64,000 nt of DNA from Raphanus sativus (Eukaryota; Streptophyta; Magnoliopsida; Brassicales; Brassicaceae). The stretch lies in the NCBI RefSeq assembly GCF_000801105.2, contig NC_079512.1, forward strand, positions 34,737,848-34,801,847. Reading direction: 5' to 3'. The notes below the pieces were generated by a model. The model did not search any database. It was not told where the DNA came from and was given only the letters and a program-made list of their open reading frames with translations. Numbering within the stretch: position 1 is the first letter of the stretch; the number at the start of each line of letters is the position of its first letter. Both the position numbers and the translations under genes were made by a program. Of this stretch, positions 12,042 through 25,127 are shown piece after piece.

Positions 12042-13323
12042 TTATCTTCCTCGAGATGGTTTCTTAGAGGGAGTAAGCTTCCTGAACCCGGCGTGTAATA
12101 GCATAACTACAAAGCGGCACAAAGAAAGCATTAGAGTTCATAACTGACTGGCCATATATATAGTACCTAAATCGAACTTTGACCCATCTGTTAGCTAGTT
12201 AGTTACCTGAATAACTGACAGCAAGAGCAGAGAAAAGAGCCATTTGTACATTCAGAAACGTCAGAAGAACCGCAGTCGCTGCAAGCAGGACAAGCAAAGA
12301 AACGAGTTTAGGCTCTCGTTCTACGACATATATATATATATATAATCCATCTAAGAAGTTTCAGTTTCTTCAAGATTCCAAAACGTTCTTGCTATATGGT
12401 CCTATTCAAACCAACATCATAGACCGTTGCGCTAACTCAGTAACATCACGCTCTAGTGATTTAGATAAACAAGTAATGATTTGATCCCAAAAAAGATCCC
12501 AAAACCCATTAAAAAAAGTCTCTGTATACTCGTATCAAAACGTTTTGAGCATTCTGTGATTAGAAACAAGTTGCAGAACTACAAAAAAGCCTGAACAAAA
12601 AATCGATCCTTAAAAACTCACCGCACTGTCCAATACCAATGACGAGTCTCCGAGCAGAAGGGTGACGATCAAACTTCCACCTGTCACTACAGTACTTGAA
12701 GAGCTCCCAAAGTGCTAAACTTGCTAACAACCCCACCAATGCAAGTGGCATCTGATATCTACAAAAACCAACACAAGAGAGAGAGACAAAAGAAACACCA
12801 ACACTGTCAAAGTTCTTAACTTTACAACACAAAACAGAGAGAGAGAGAAACCCACATACAATGCACAAGCGAAGAAGACGATGAAGAGCGTAGCGTAATT
12901 CCTAGCGAATCTCTTGATATTCTCATGAACCCTCATCCTCGCCTGCTGAGAAGACGACGGGAACGAGTAGGAGCCACACGCGCCGAAGAAGCCCGTGGTC
13001 CACGGAGGCGTGTCGCCTGAGAAGTCATCGGCGGAGAGCTTTGAGAAGGGGTTGATGGTCAGAAGAGAAGAGACGGTGACGAGACGGGACAAGAGAGAGG
13101 CGAAGAAGCCGCCGGTTATGGAGGAGACGACGTCGTCTGAGGCCGAAGAAGGCGCGGCGGCGGCGGCTGAGGATGATGATGAGGATGAGGCGGGAGCGGC
13201 GGCTGCGGCTGCTGCGGCGGAGGTGCGGTGATCGAGGAGGTCGAGGTAGCCGGAGTCACGGAGCCAGGATTCGAAAGCAGGATCGGGAACGCTTAGAGAG
13301 AGAGGATTAGGAGAGAAGGCCAT
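12042..13323 (-). CDS. PRA1H: PRA1 family protein (PRA1.H-like)
   Basis: Four exons (13323-12860, 12758-12622, 12278-12207, 12106-12042) give 245 residues in phase. The N-terminal third is low complexity (poly-Ala, then poly-Ser). The PRA1 core follows: a basic segment RMRVHENIKRFARNYATLF leads into paired hydrophobic hairpins (FIVFFACALY, then MPLALVGLLASLALWELF; AVLLTFLNVQMALFSALAV). The end is KLTPSKKPSRGR. PRA1 proteins bind prenylated Rab GTPases and act in ER-Golgi membrane traffic. The donor used for exon 1 is GTATGT, because only that choice gives the continuous reading ALYQMPLAL. A 78-codon opposite-strand frame is a shadow of the Ala-rich codons. Position corresponds to At4g27540. 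Confidence 0.88.
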
Positions 13324-14357
13324 TGTTTGTTATCGTCGTCGACGTCTCCCTCCTCGGTGTTCACAAAAACATTTTATTTTGTCTTTTGCATAAAATATTA
13401 ATCTAAAACTTCTTTCGAATTGCTAAGATAGTGCTCTTTGATCAAAATGTTGTGAAATTAACTCCTAAAGTTTTGTTTTATGTCAAAAATAATCTGCTTC
13501 TCTAAAATACATGTTTTGTGAAGACATATGTACATATATGTACATTGTTTTAAACTTTTTATTTCATTAGTTATAAAAGTATTTCATGTGATATTTTTAA
13601 CTGTTGAGTAAATTTACATGGTTTTGTAACACTCCAAAAGCAATACTAAAACTTTAACTTTTAAAGTTTTGAGTAGTAAAGTATCAAATATAAGATTTTA
13701 TTGTCAAAACTATATTATTTAAAGTTCATACTTTTAGTCATTATATTTATATATCTTCTACATAATTTTATTAACTTTTTTATTTGATCGTTTTAGTCAT
13801 TAAAAATTTAATACAAAAAATGTTAATGATTCCAAAAAAATAACTCGTGATTTACAAAAACAAATAAAGTTTGCAAATCACTTCAAAATGTATTAATTGA
13901 TTATATACAAGAACAAAGTGGAAATAGTTATAAACTTATAATGAATAAATATGTAATATAATTCTTTTATATGTAAATTTTACTATAGTATAATTTTTTA
14001 TTTCTTAATTTTATAATTGTTTAATTGTATATTATATAGTTATTATAGCTGACCCAAAAAACCAAGAAACACATTTTTCTCAAGCAAACTAGTAATGTTC
14101 CCGGCCCCGCTATAAGTCACAACAAGTAATGTGCTTTGGCTACAGCCTACAGGTTTAAAATTTTTAGGCCACATAATCTGATTCAAACTGTAGTGGAAAG
14201 GATCATATTCATAATCGAACTCTCATTGAATTTACTAGAGGCGGTCACAACACAATGTACTTGTGCATTCACAATATAAAAGTGATGAACATTCGAATTA
14301 TAATGTGAGAAACACTTGCAGATAAAACATGGATTTTAATATTTGGAAATGAGAAAA
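13324..14357. other. AT-rich intergenic stretch
   Basis: This is promoter-side DNA of the PRA1 gene followed by A/T-rich sequence reaching the 3' end of the next minus-strand gene. I recognise nothing specific. Confidence 0.55.
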
Positions 14358-14788
14358 TCAAAGAATCACAAGAGGCGCCTCATCGATTTTGGCAGGTGCA
14401 GTCTCTTGTGTTGGTGGCTCAGTCTCGGAAGGAGCTTTCTCATCTGCCTTCACAGCTTCTGGAGTTGGCTCAACTTTGGCTGCCTCAGAGGAGTCCACTT
14501 TTGTCTCACTTTCCTCCTTTGCCTCATCACTAGACTCTTCTTTCTTCTCCTGTGAATCAAACATATCAGGAACAACAAATATGTAGTGATTCGTTAAGCT
14601 ATGATTATGCAAGAAAGCCTGGAAGGAGTTTTTAAACTATATCGAAAGAAACGATCAAATGTAATTCACAAAACCTGAGCTAGTGTGGTGGTATCTGTTT
14701 CATTCTTGGACTCAACAACTGCATTGTCGGTGGGGACAAGGCTTTCGAGGATGTCAGATTCCTTAGGTTTGCTCCCACAGGCTCCCAT
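14358..14788 (-). CDS. Small acidic protein with N-myristoylation-type start
   Basis: Exon 1 (14788-14675) and exon 2 (14549-14358) join in phase to give 101 residues. The start MGACGSKPKES has Gly2 and a nearby Cys4, the pattern for N-myristoylation plus S-acylation, which would tether the protein to a membrane. The rest is dominated by Glu, Ser, Thr, Ala and Pro (KKEESSDEAKEESETK and similar) and is probably disordered. No catalytic domain is visible. By position it may correspond to At4g27580, which I know only as an unknown protein. The gene looks real because both exons are open, the splice sites are consensus and the lipidation motif sits exactly at the ATG. Confidence 0.72.
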
Positions 14789-15370
14789 GGTTTATTTGAT
14801 TTAAAGGATTAGTTTAAAAAATAAACAAATTACAATGGGAAGAGCTCTGGAGCAAAAAAAAAGAAACAAAAAATGACTAGATGAGAGGAGAAAAGAGAAA
14901 CTACTCGAAACAATAAGAGATGCCAAACTAATTTCTTGCTTTATATAATTGGAGGAGAGGCCTGTGAAGAGATAAATATAGGAGATCGTATATGGACTTC
15001 AGCTATTTCAGGTAAAGACAGTCATGACATCTTCAAAATCTCTGTCACGGTCCATTTACACAGAGGACAACCATTTTTCTACAGTGTTCTTCTATGTTCG
15101 GTTAAGGGACAACGGTTTCTTTTCCCGCTGGAAATTTCCAAACTTAACAAAGTAATGAGTCAGTAGGTAAAATGTTCAGACCAAATCATTTGGGAAAAAC
15201 ACTTTCAGAGAATAGATGTTCAGATATGTTTTCTATTTGCCAAATGGCATATGATATTCATGCCACCGCTCAAACAGGGAAGACGTCTCATTTTTTTGAA
15301 AACTGGAAAAGATGGATTTTCTGTTTTCTCAGGCACATACAATTATCTCATTCTTGGTTTGGCTGGGCTA
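14789..15370. other. Intergenic stretch between two minus-strand genes
   Basis: This is upstream DNA of the small acidic protein gene. Short plus-strand frames here have no support. I see no further feature. Confidence 0.5.
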
Positions 15371-17856
15371 CTATGGCTCCTTGTTGCGACTCTGAAGAGA
15401 AAAGACTGGTTCACCGGTGTGACCTGGTTTCTCTGTTTCGAATGTTGTCGAGCCTGATCGGTTTTTAGAGCCTTCTGATATATCTTTCTCACCTATGTCT
15501 TCCCAGTCACCTTCCACTGCTGATGTTTCTTGGTCATCGCTCTTTGGACCTTGGTTCACAAGGCTTTTGTACATTGTTAAAGCTTGAGCAATCATGCTAG
15601 CAGGATTTGAAGCCGTACTTGGTAGCAACATTGTCGTACCCTACAACCCCACCAAAAGAAAAACACTCAACATTAGTTAAAGCCCAAGCAATACCAAGAG
15701 ATTACATGTGAGATCTATTTGTTTACCTCCTTGGCAATGTTACTGAAGGCTTGAATGTATTGCTCTGCAACTCTCAAACTCGCAGCCTGAAAATTGTACA
15801 GCGATAAGGTAAAGGATCACATTTGGACGGCTAAAAATACAAAGCCTAAACCCATGAATATATATATATATATGACATAAAACCATCTCAATTTGGCAAG
15901 TCCAAGAAGACACGGAAACCTTTGTCTTAGAGTGAATTAAAAAAAAAACTATGAAGAATTAAGTAACCAAGCTAGGTTCGTTAAAACTCACCTCTACTCC
16001 CCCAGTTTCTTTGAGAGACTGAGATAACATGGCAAGGCCTCTAGCAGTTGCTTGTGCTCTAGCCAGTATTGCTTCAGCCTCACCTGAAGAACATTAACAA
16101 AGGATAATATAAGAGTAAGCATGAATAGTGGAGAAAACAGTTCCTCTGGCACCAAGTAGCCATCAGTATATAGTGAAAGAACAAGAAAATGGAACTAAAT
16201 TTTTTTCTAATGAACCTAACTAACAACGAACACCAGATGTTAATCTGAAGTATACTAACCCTGTGCTCGATTCACTTGGTCCATCTTTGCAGCTTCAGAT
16301 GCCAAGATTACAGAACTTTTCTTACCATCAGCAATATTGATATGGGCTTGCCTTTCTCCTGTTATATTAAAAAATATTAAGCAGACTTCTTATTTTAAAA
16401 GGCAAAATGAAGAACTTAAAAAAAAAAAGTAAGTAGCTTTTAGCCAGGAATAGTAACTGCATTATGTAGCAATCACTGTTCAATCTCAGAATATGACTTT
16501 TGAAGGACAAGTCAAGGAAAATTTACCTTCAGACTCAAGAATCTGGGCTCTCTTTTTACGTTCAGCTTCAGCTTGCATCTCCATAGCAACCCTCACTCCA
16601 TGAGGGGGCATAATATCCCCTGGAGATGCACGAATTAGAAATAAGCAGAAAAAAATACGTAGCTAATAACAGACAAAGAAAAAACACAGAACAACTCACT
16701 TATCTCGTAACGAAGACACTGAAGACCCCAGTCTCTTGCAGCAACATTGATGGCTTCCTGCAAGAATGTAAATCCGTCTCAAAAAAATAATCCATCACAT
16801 GTTTTCTTCTTCAATGTGTATATTTCCTCTAAGCTCTCCTAGTTATTTGGAAAAGAGAGGCAACACAGCTTGGGATATTACAACACGAGCAAAGCCTTTA
16901 ACTTTGAATCTAAAGTCCTTCAACCTAACTCAAGTAGAATCCAAAAAAAAACATTGCCAAAAGGTGATTATATGTTACAACTAAACATCCCAAGGCTGCA
17001 ATGTTCTATAGAGAATAAAAAAAACAGAATCAAAGCTAACGTGACTCCACTATGAGAGATTTTAAAATTCTTAAAATGCAATGGAACTAAAGTAGAAAGA
17101 GTAAAAGGAAGCAGAGAAGGAACGAACCACAATCTTCTCGTTGAGAGTATCTCGTTCCTCAAAGGTCTTATCAAGGGTGATCTTACCAAGCTCACTACGC
17201 ATGGTGGTCTGAGCCAGCTGAACAACAGCGTAGATAGGACTCTCAACGCCATAAGAAGCTAACTTAGGATCCACTATCTGCAACAAACAAAAAAAAATAT
17301 ATAAACCAAAACTAAAAAAAAAAAACAAAGTAAATGAAGTGGGTAGAAGATGTGACCTTGACATAGAGAACGCCATCGATGTGTATGCTAACGTTGTCTT
17401 TAGTAATGGCAGTCTGATTAGGAATGGGGATCGCTTCTTCCTTGAGGGAATGGACATAAGCGATTCGATCAACGAAAGGAATCAGGAAGTGAATCCCCGA
17501 CGGCAATGTCTTGGCGAATTTCCCGAATCGCTCAATCACAAAGGCCTTCTTCTCCGGTACTATCCGTACTCCCCAGTTCACCGGTGGAGTTAATTGAAAG
17601 CTGCCACATCATCACATCACAACCGATAATTTTTTAATTTGGAAACCAAAAATGCCTCAAAATCAGTTGGAATTTTCCAAAAAAAAAACGCTATCCTAAG
17701 CTGAAAAAAAAACCTGTTGGATGGATAGCCGGCAGAGGTGAACTGGCGGACGGTGGAGTAAATCGGGGATGGAGAGGCGGCGGAAGATTGCCGGAGGTAT
17801 CCGATGGACCTCGCGGCGGTGTGACCGAGGGAAGTTTTACGGACGAGGTGGTTCAT
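15371..17856 (-). CDS. SLP1: Stomatin-like protein, mitochondrial (SPFH/band-7)
   Basis: Nine exons (17856-17714, 17600-17357, 17277-17128, 16757-16700, 16619-16527, 16358-16260, 16083-15992, 15786-15727, 15640-15371) give 402 residues, all in phase. The N-terminus ([20 protein letters not shown]) is basic and hydroxylated like a mitochondrial presequence. The band-7 domain begins at [20 protein letters not shown] and continues through the [16 protein letters not shown] and [13 protein letters not shown] blocks, all hallmark stomatin-like sequences. A coiled-coil rich in Glu/Ala/Lys follows ([13 protein letters not shown]), then a variable acidic tail. Family members form ring-shaped scaffolds in the inner mitochondrial membrane and help organise respiratory supercomplexes. 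Position corresponds to At4g27585. Confidence 0.92.
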
Positions 17857-19342
17857 CGTGAGACCTACGCGGATATCAATCAGAAAATGAAGAAAGCAAA
17901 AACCCCCTCTGATACGATACAAAACCCTCTTATGCCGTCTATAGACTGGTCTTCGAACCAACACGGCCTCGTCACTGTGATTTTCGTGGTGGAAGGGAGA
18001 AAACGTGTATGGGCTTAGTTTAGTGGCAATTTACTATTGGGCTTACAACCAGCCCACTCATAAGGTTATATTAGCTGCTAAATCCATCTGTGTATGAACT
18101 TCCTTGGTTCTGTCTTATGTGCACTATGTGTATGTGTGATGGATAGTGAAAGAATATTTGTTCTCATGCTTGTTAAGTTTGCTTTTATCTACAAATACGT
18201 ATATTCTACACTATTTCTTCCTTCCTTTTGTTTTTCTTTGTTTTTTACTTTGAAAAATGCATAGATACTTAAGTGTCAATCTTTTCATTGCTTTTATCTA
18301 TCTACTAATAAATCTAATATTCTACATTATTTGTCTTATTTTTGTGTATTTTGTAGACAGTACCAAATTACATTGCTTCCCCTAGCTAGGTTGTCAAGAT
18401 AACATATGTTTACCTTAGGGCCGGCTCGGTTGCTTTTTCTTTTGTTGTTAATGTCCTTTTCTCTGAGTTATCCTAGCCTTAATGTGGTGTGGAGATACAA
18501 AATTTTAAGAACCATCAAACTAATTAATGAAAGTAATAAACTAAGAGAAAAACGATTAAACCTTAGTACGTATGTAGATTGAATACTATAAGTTCTCAAT
18601 AAATGTTCTTTGATTATGTAAAACGTTTATTCAAATGTTTATATGAATTATATCATCGTCGACTTAAACTATATATGTATTAGAAAGCGCATTTAAATTT
18701 AGAATGCATGGAAAGTGAAGGTTATAATGAATTTCACATGGTGAGTCTTATGTCTGATTCATCAAGATTGGCGCCATCCGACTTTAGATGCCGACGTCAA
18801 TAAATAAATTTGATAGACTGATAAACATATTCTTCGTCTTTCTTGATGTCTTAGTTATTATACTTGTATACACCGAAACTTGATATAATAAACATATGTA
18901 TTATCCATGTTAAGTTAGTAGATAAACAAAGTAATCTATACAATTAGAAAACAAAAGTAAAAATAAATAATTGATTTTGTATTGGTCAGGTTTCAAAAGA
19001 TCTAAGTCTAAAGTTTTCTCTATGAGAGGATAAAGAAAAAGAAGAACATATAACATGGGATCCAAAGTCCAAAGAAAGGTCTTTTTGGTGAAAGCTTATT
19101 GACAAAGAAAAAAAAGTGGTGACACACTTTACACTAAATCCAAGTCATTAGATCTTAAAGAGCTTACAACATGACGACATCAACAACATGCACCTCATGA
19201 TCTCTTCTGCTCCTCTGCATCTAACCCCAGTTACTGTCGTCAATGTATATACATCTACTTATGTATGTGTATCTCTTTTTCCCTATATAAATAGCTAAGT
19301 GTGCATATTTCGAGTTAGAAGTTGGAAAGCTATCAGACTACA
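17857..19342. other. Long intergenic region upstream of the HMA-domain gene
   Basis: This separates two divergent genes. A TATA-like CTATATAAATAG lies at 19283-19294, about 50 bp before the ATG of the plus-strand HMA gene. The remainder is A/T-rich without other recognisable structure. Confidence 0.55.
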
Positions 19343-19913
19343 ATGGCTGATCTTCAAATCGTGCCAGCATACAACAAGGTGGAAGCACAGTATGTAGAAA
19401 TGATGGTGCCTTTGTACTCTTACGGTTGTGAGAAGAAAATCAAGAAGGCTCTTTCTCATCTCAAAGGTAACTAATCAATAGTTATTTAATGTTTTGAACT
19501 CCATGCTAGTAGACGCATATTTTCAAATAAAGAGAAGTTTATAATTGGTTTAGAACTTATAAACAGGAATATATTCAGTGAAAATAGACTACTACAAACA
19601 GAAGGTGACTGTTTGGGGGATTTGCAACAAGCTTGATGTGTTAACAATGGTGAAAAAGAAGCGTAAAGATGCTCGGTTTTGGAATGCTGAGGAGAATGAT
19701 CAAGAGAATGTGGATCAAGAGAGTGTGGATGATTCCATCGTCCAGAAAGAAGACACCGTTAAAACTTCGTCTGATTCAGTTAAATCATCGGCGTTTTACA
19801 CGTATTCTCCGTCGTCTCCGAGGTTTAAGAGACCTCCTTTGTCACTCATTAGAACATCTTCCTTCACATGGAGAGCTGTGAAGAAGGTCTTCTCCAGATC
19901 CATTTCCTTCTGA
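19343..19913 (+). CDS. Heavy-metal-associated (HMA) domain-like protein, degenerate metal site
   Basis: Exon 1 is 19343-19466 and exon 2 is 19567-19913, giving 156 residues. Residues about 20-80 follow the HMA beta-alpha-beta fold (EMMVPLYSYGCEKKIKKALS, then GIYSVKIDYYKQKVTVWGIC). The usual MxCxxC metal loop is reduced to SYGC, with only one Cys, so heavy-metal binding is doubtful. The C-terminal half is polar and Ser-rich and ends in a basic stretch (WRAVKKVFSRSISF). It lacks the CaaX prenylation box of true HIPP proteins. Position corresponds to At4g27590, annotated as heavy metal transport/detoxification superfamily. A TATA box about 50 bp upstream supports the chosen start. Confidence 0.85.
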
Positions 19914-20542
19914 ATCACGTTTTCTTCTTATATGAACCTAATAATGGTACAAGATATCTCTCGGTGTATAAATATCAAATATTGTAGTTGAGAACACTCG
20001 TCAGCAACCAATATTTGATGGTAGTTCAATGGTCATGGCTTTGTTCGTCTATTATATGCTTAAAATCTATGTTTTTTGGACATGTTTCTTTCCTTAGATA
20101 CTATAAATAAACAGTCCTAGTTGATAAGATACTCTTAGACTAAATAGGGAATCCAAGTCCCACATTCCACAACCCAAGTAACAAATTTTTGAGGGTTTAA
20201 GTACAAATCGAACAATATAATATTAAGCTATTGAGGAGTTGAATATGGACATCTTACTCTAATTGAGAACTATACAACAGTTGTTGTTTCTGTGTAAGTG
20301 TCTTCTAGGCTTAAACAATATGGCTGCCTTTTGTTTTTAGATATGAGTTTCAGTCAGTTATATCTCAATTTGAAAAAAAAAACAGATAAGAGAATCTAAC
20401 GAGATAATGAGAAAGTAGACAGAGAGATTAAACACCTTAAATTGAATTTGGAGCTATACGCTTAAAAGATTTAAGACAAATCAACCAAGAAATAATATTC
20501 AGTAGCAATAGAAATGGTACAGTAGTATCATCAAAGATTCAT
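19914..20542. other. Intergenic between convergent genes
   Basis: 3' flanks of the HMA gene (+) and the WEB-family gene (-). Nothing else is recognised. Confidence 0.55.
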
Positions 20543-23500
20543 CTACTTATGGCTGCTGCTGCTTGTGCTCTTCTTTTTCAGCAAGTTTCCAAACTTCCGG
20601 AGCAAAGGCTTCTTCTTTTTCTGCTGTTGTTCCTTTGGGAGTAGGCTTCCAGCATCTTCAGCGTGGTCTGCAGAAGACAAGCCATTGCTTAACTGATCAA
20701 AGTTTTCACTACCTTCTGCTTTCGATTCATCTTCCTCTTCAGCAAACTCGTGCTCTGACTCTCTCCCTGAAGAAGCTTCTCTCTTCTCTATATGGTAGCC
20801 TTCCCACGTCTTGAACCCCACTTCCATGGAGTCTTTATCTTTGTCTCCTTTTCCTACTCCTTCTACGTTCTGAGCTGACCAATGCATAGGTGAGTCATCT
20901 TTCAGATGTTGTTGACCAATGGCTTCCACTGGACTTTCTTGTACCTTTTGTTCTCCGGTTATGTGGTGAGAAGGTTCGGTTCCAGTAGTCTCTTCTTCTG
21001 TGCACTTGGAACCATTTTCCTCTGAAGATTCTACAGCTTTGGAGATTAAGTGATGACCATTTTCATCTGGTTTCTCTTTTCTGGAAGAAACTTCTTCTAG
21101 CAGCCTTGTCAACTCTTCAATCTTCTTAAGCGCGGAAGCCTCTCTGGACTTGAGCTCAACGCTATCATGAACTACGGCCTGCAACTCGGTTTCTTTGTCA
21201 AGTAGACACTCTTTCATCTTTGACAACTCTTCTATCTTCTTTGCCGCTGCAGCTTCTTGCACCTTAAGCTCTTGATTTTCTTGATTAATTCTCTGAAACT
21301 CGCTTTCCTTTTCAACCCAACTCTGCTTGAGAAGTACCAACTCGTCAATCTTCTTCAATGATGATTCCTCTTTGGCCTTAAGCTCCTCATTTTCATGTAA
21401 AACACCCTCCAACTCCTTCTCTTTATCAAGTAAACTCCGTTTAAGGTTCATCAACTCTTCAATCTTCTGAACCGATGAGTCTACCTCCGCCTTGAGCTTC
21501 TCATTCTCGACAGTTGCATTCTTCAGCTCGTTTTCTTTCTCAACCAAGTTTTGTTTAAGTTCAGACAACTCCTCTATTGTCTTAAGCGATGAAGCCGCTT
21601 CAGACTTGAGCTTCTCATTTTCGCAGACAGCGTCCTGTAACTCACTCTCTTTACCGAGCAAGCTTTTATTTAGATTTGACAGCTCTTCAATCTTCGTTTG
21701 AGATAGCGAGTCCTTGGCTTTAAGGTCCTCAATCTCAAGGACCATACCATCAAGCTCATTTTCTTTATCGACAATACTTTCTTGCAGCATCGCTAACTCT
21801 TCAATCTTCTTGAGATAGGCAGCCTCTCTTTCTCTAAGCTCTTCAATTTCTTGAGTAGAACTCTGGAGTTTGGTTTCTCTATCAGCAACGGTTTCAGTTA
21901 ACTTTGACAACTCTTCAATCTTCTTATGATAAGAAGTCTCCCTTTCTCTTAACTCCTCATTTGCCTTAACGGCGGATATCAGTTTGGCTTCTTCCTCAGC
22001 TAATCTCTCATTGGACAATGACAACTCTTCCATCTTCCTGATATATTCAGCCTCCATTTCTTTGAGCACCTTAACTTCTTCAATGGTGCTCTCCAACTTC
22101 GTTTCTTTATCAGCCAATTTCTCATTAACTGCTGACAGCTCTTCTATCTTCTTCAGACAAGCAACCTCCCTTGTTCTAAGCTCCTCAGCTTCTTGAACAA
22201 TGACCAACAGTTTGGTTTCTTTCTCAACCAAGCTTACATTGGCTGCTGACAACTCTTCGATTTTCTTGAGATAATCAATCTCCTTCACTCTGAGCTCCTC
22301 CGCTTCTTGAACAATGCCCTGCAGTTTTGTTTCTGTATCCACCAAGGTTTCATTCACCTTTGACAGCTCATCTATCTTTGCAAGAGATGAAACCTCTCTT
22401 TCCCTGAGCTTTTCCTTCTCTTCAGCAGCGTTCTTTAGCTCCTTGTCTTTCTCCAACAAGTTTTCTTTAAGTTTCATGCTTTCAGCTTTACCTTCTTCAA
22501 CTCTTTCCTGCAGATCCTTAAGCTCCCTCTCAAGCTCCTTCAGATTCTTTTTGGTATTGGCTTCTTCTTCTCTTGCTTCTTGCGCCTCAATTTCCTTAAG
22601 TTTAAGCAAATTCTCCACCTTGCTAAGTTCTCCCTCCACAGAGATCTTTTCATCTTCTGATTTCTTCACACAAGCCATCAAATGAAGTTCTCTTTGTTCC
22701 CACTCAGTCTTTGAACTGACAATCTCATTCTGAGTGTTTTCCAAACTTCTTTTCAAGCTATCAATTTCCTTTCTTGCATCTTCAATAACCTTCTCATACT
22801 TCTCATTTGTCTCTTTAGCAGCCAGCTTCAAACTTTCAATCTGGTTTCCACAATCTTCAACCTCTGCTTGGCATGTCAAGAGCTTCTCCTTAGCTTCCTT
22901 TGCTTCCACAGATACTTGCTGCAGATCCAAAGTTAAGCTTTCCATAGCTTTCTTGCTTTTCTCTTCGTCCTTCTTACAGTTTTCCAACTCTTTCTCTAGT
23001 TCCGTCTTTTCATTCAATAGGTTCTCAGCATGTAATGTTGCAGTCTTCTCATTCTCGGAAGCTCTAACCTTCTCCTCTTGGGCGGTTGTAAGACCAGCTT
23101 TGATCGACTCAACAAGCTTTTCAAGCTTCGAAGTTTCTTCCTTTAAAACGCAAACCTGGCCTTGGGATTCCTCAAGATCTTTCTCCTGCCTTGCAACCGT
23201 CTTCACCAACGACTCAATCTTTTCTTTTAATGCAGCATTATCCAACCCTGCCTCATGAAGCGCATGCCTGTGTTCACCCAGCTGCTTCATAGCTGACTCT
23301 AAAGATTCAGAAGAAGATTCCTTCAACTTATTTGATTCTTCAACTTGCTTCTCAAGCTTATCAACCTCCATCTTCAACTCAGCTGCTAAGCTATTAGCAC
23401 AGGATTCAACCATTTTAGCAGCTTCCAGATCCACATGGAGCTGTTCGATGGACTCTTCTTGATCCTTCAGCCTATTCTCGAGCATGCTGACACTCTCAAG

Positions 23501-25127
23501 CCTCCCTCTCAACATCTCAATCTCGGTTTTCAGTTTAGACACAACTTCATCTCCTTCATTGCCTTTCTTTGCTTCCTCTGAACCAAGCAGTGCCTTCAAC
23601 TTGCTTAACTCAGACGAAAGAATCTCAGCCTTCTCAGCCTGCATTTCAGCTATCTTCGTTGCTTCCTCAGCATGACTTAGCGCCTTGTTTTTAGCATCAG
23701 CAGTCATAGCCAACTCTTGCTGAATCCTTTGGAGCTCTTCAGTGGTGGAGAGAAGCGCTGAGATGTCCAAAGCATGCTGGCTTCTTGTAGACTCAATCTC
23801 TTTCTTCCACGAGGCTTCCTTTTTGTGAACAGCTTCAATCCCCGCCTGTTCTAACTCAACCGCTCGAAACTTCTCAATCTCGGAGCTCTCCTCTGCACGC
23901 TGCTGCGCTGCCAATGCCTCCTTCAGCTTCTCATTAGCTTCTTTGTTGAGTTTCTCAAAGTCTTTGAGATCATCAAGAGCTTTAGCTTTATCTTTCTTGA
24001 GCACTGATACTTGCTCATTAGCTTTCCTCAAATCCTCTTGGATCTGAATCAGCTGAGCTTGTAGCTCAAGTCCCTTCCCTAACCTTGATTGTGATTTCTG
24101 AAATGCCAAAAAATAAAAAATGATGATCAATAAATATTAATCTATCCACAGAGAAGCTTCAAGTTGTTAAGATGGATGGAGTTTGGTTTGACTTGCCTCA
24201 GGAGGAGTAGGAACCCTTGCAGTCCTACGATCAGGAGTAGGTTTGGAGTTAACAGATTGTGGTGCCTCAGGAGGAGTAGGAACTCTTGCAGTCCGACGAT
24301 CAGGAGTAGGCTTAGAGTTAACAGATTGTGGGGAACGGTCTAGTGAGAGACGAGTGCTGTGCAATGAAGATGGTGAACTTCCATCTGATTTAGTTCCTCC
24401 TGTTGATTTGATCACTCTTGGTGGCGGTGGTGATGGTTTGCTTCTAGGAGTCTCCATTAAACCAGTTCTGCATTATCAGAAAGGTACAAGTACAATGTCA
24501 CAACAATCACATTAATGAGCAATAATGAAACAAACAGAACATTATCTCCCATCTTTCTGTGAATCTAGCAATAAAAAAGCTAAAGACCACTTTAATGGTT
24601 TGCATTGCTAGAAACAGGATCCATAGATCTAATAATCATAAGCATCTAAATGAACATAGGGACTTCAGTTATATCCAAAAGCACATTTTCTTACACAGTA
24701 CATTGAATGATCTGAAAAAGTGACAGAACAATATTGCAGAATTAACAAACGAAAGATTAAGAGTTTAAAATTAAAGTTAAGTCTACCAGTGACTCCAATT
24801 TATGCAAGATCCAAACTAGATTTTTGGAATCCAAACCAGATTTTTGGAAAATGAAGTTCAGATTAAATTCAGTTAAAATGAATGCAACAAAAAGAAAACA
24901 GATCACTGTATATTTCCAGAAGAAGCTGCCCAGAGAATGTGACCCACACAGAATCCCAGATTATAATTTAAAAATAAAAACAGAACTACAATTCCGACAA
25001 AGAAAACAGAAGACAGCATCTCAGATCCAATTATCTTCCAAGTTCAACTAGTTTGGTTCTAGAAAGTACACAAAAAAAACAGGAAAAGAGAGTGAAAAAA
25101 GAATCAGTACTTGGTTCTGGATGCCAT
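20543..25127 (-). CDS. WEB-family long coiled-coil protein
   Basis: Exon 1 (25127-25111) encodes only MASRT plus part of a Lys codon. Exon 2 is 24467-24197 and exon 3 is 24097-20543, giving about 1280 residues. The start [19 protein letters not shown] and the TPDRR/PTPPE region match what I remember of At1g65010 and At4g27595, annotated in the WEB family (weak chloroplast movement under blue light). Intron 2 uses a GC donor (CCTGAG then GCAAGT), which joins PTPPE to KSQSRLGK exactly as in the relatives. Nearly all the rest is Glu/Lys/Leu coiled coil. Its second half contains about eleven copies of a 38-residue unit starting KIEELS. Exon 2 carries a 69-bp tandem duplication that doubles the [20 protein letters not shown] block. 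The C-terminus is basic with poly-Ser ([11 protein letters not shown]). Short plus-strand frames are shadows. Confidence 0.92.

Noticed and set aside
20563..23675. Several plus-strand Ser/Phe-rich frames
   Set aside because: They are shadows of the Glu/Lys-rich WEB-family coiled coil.
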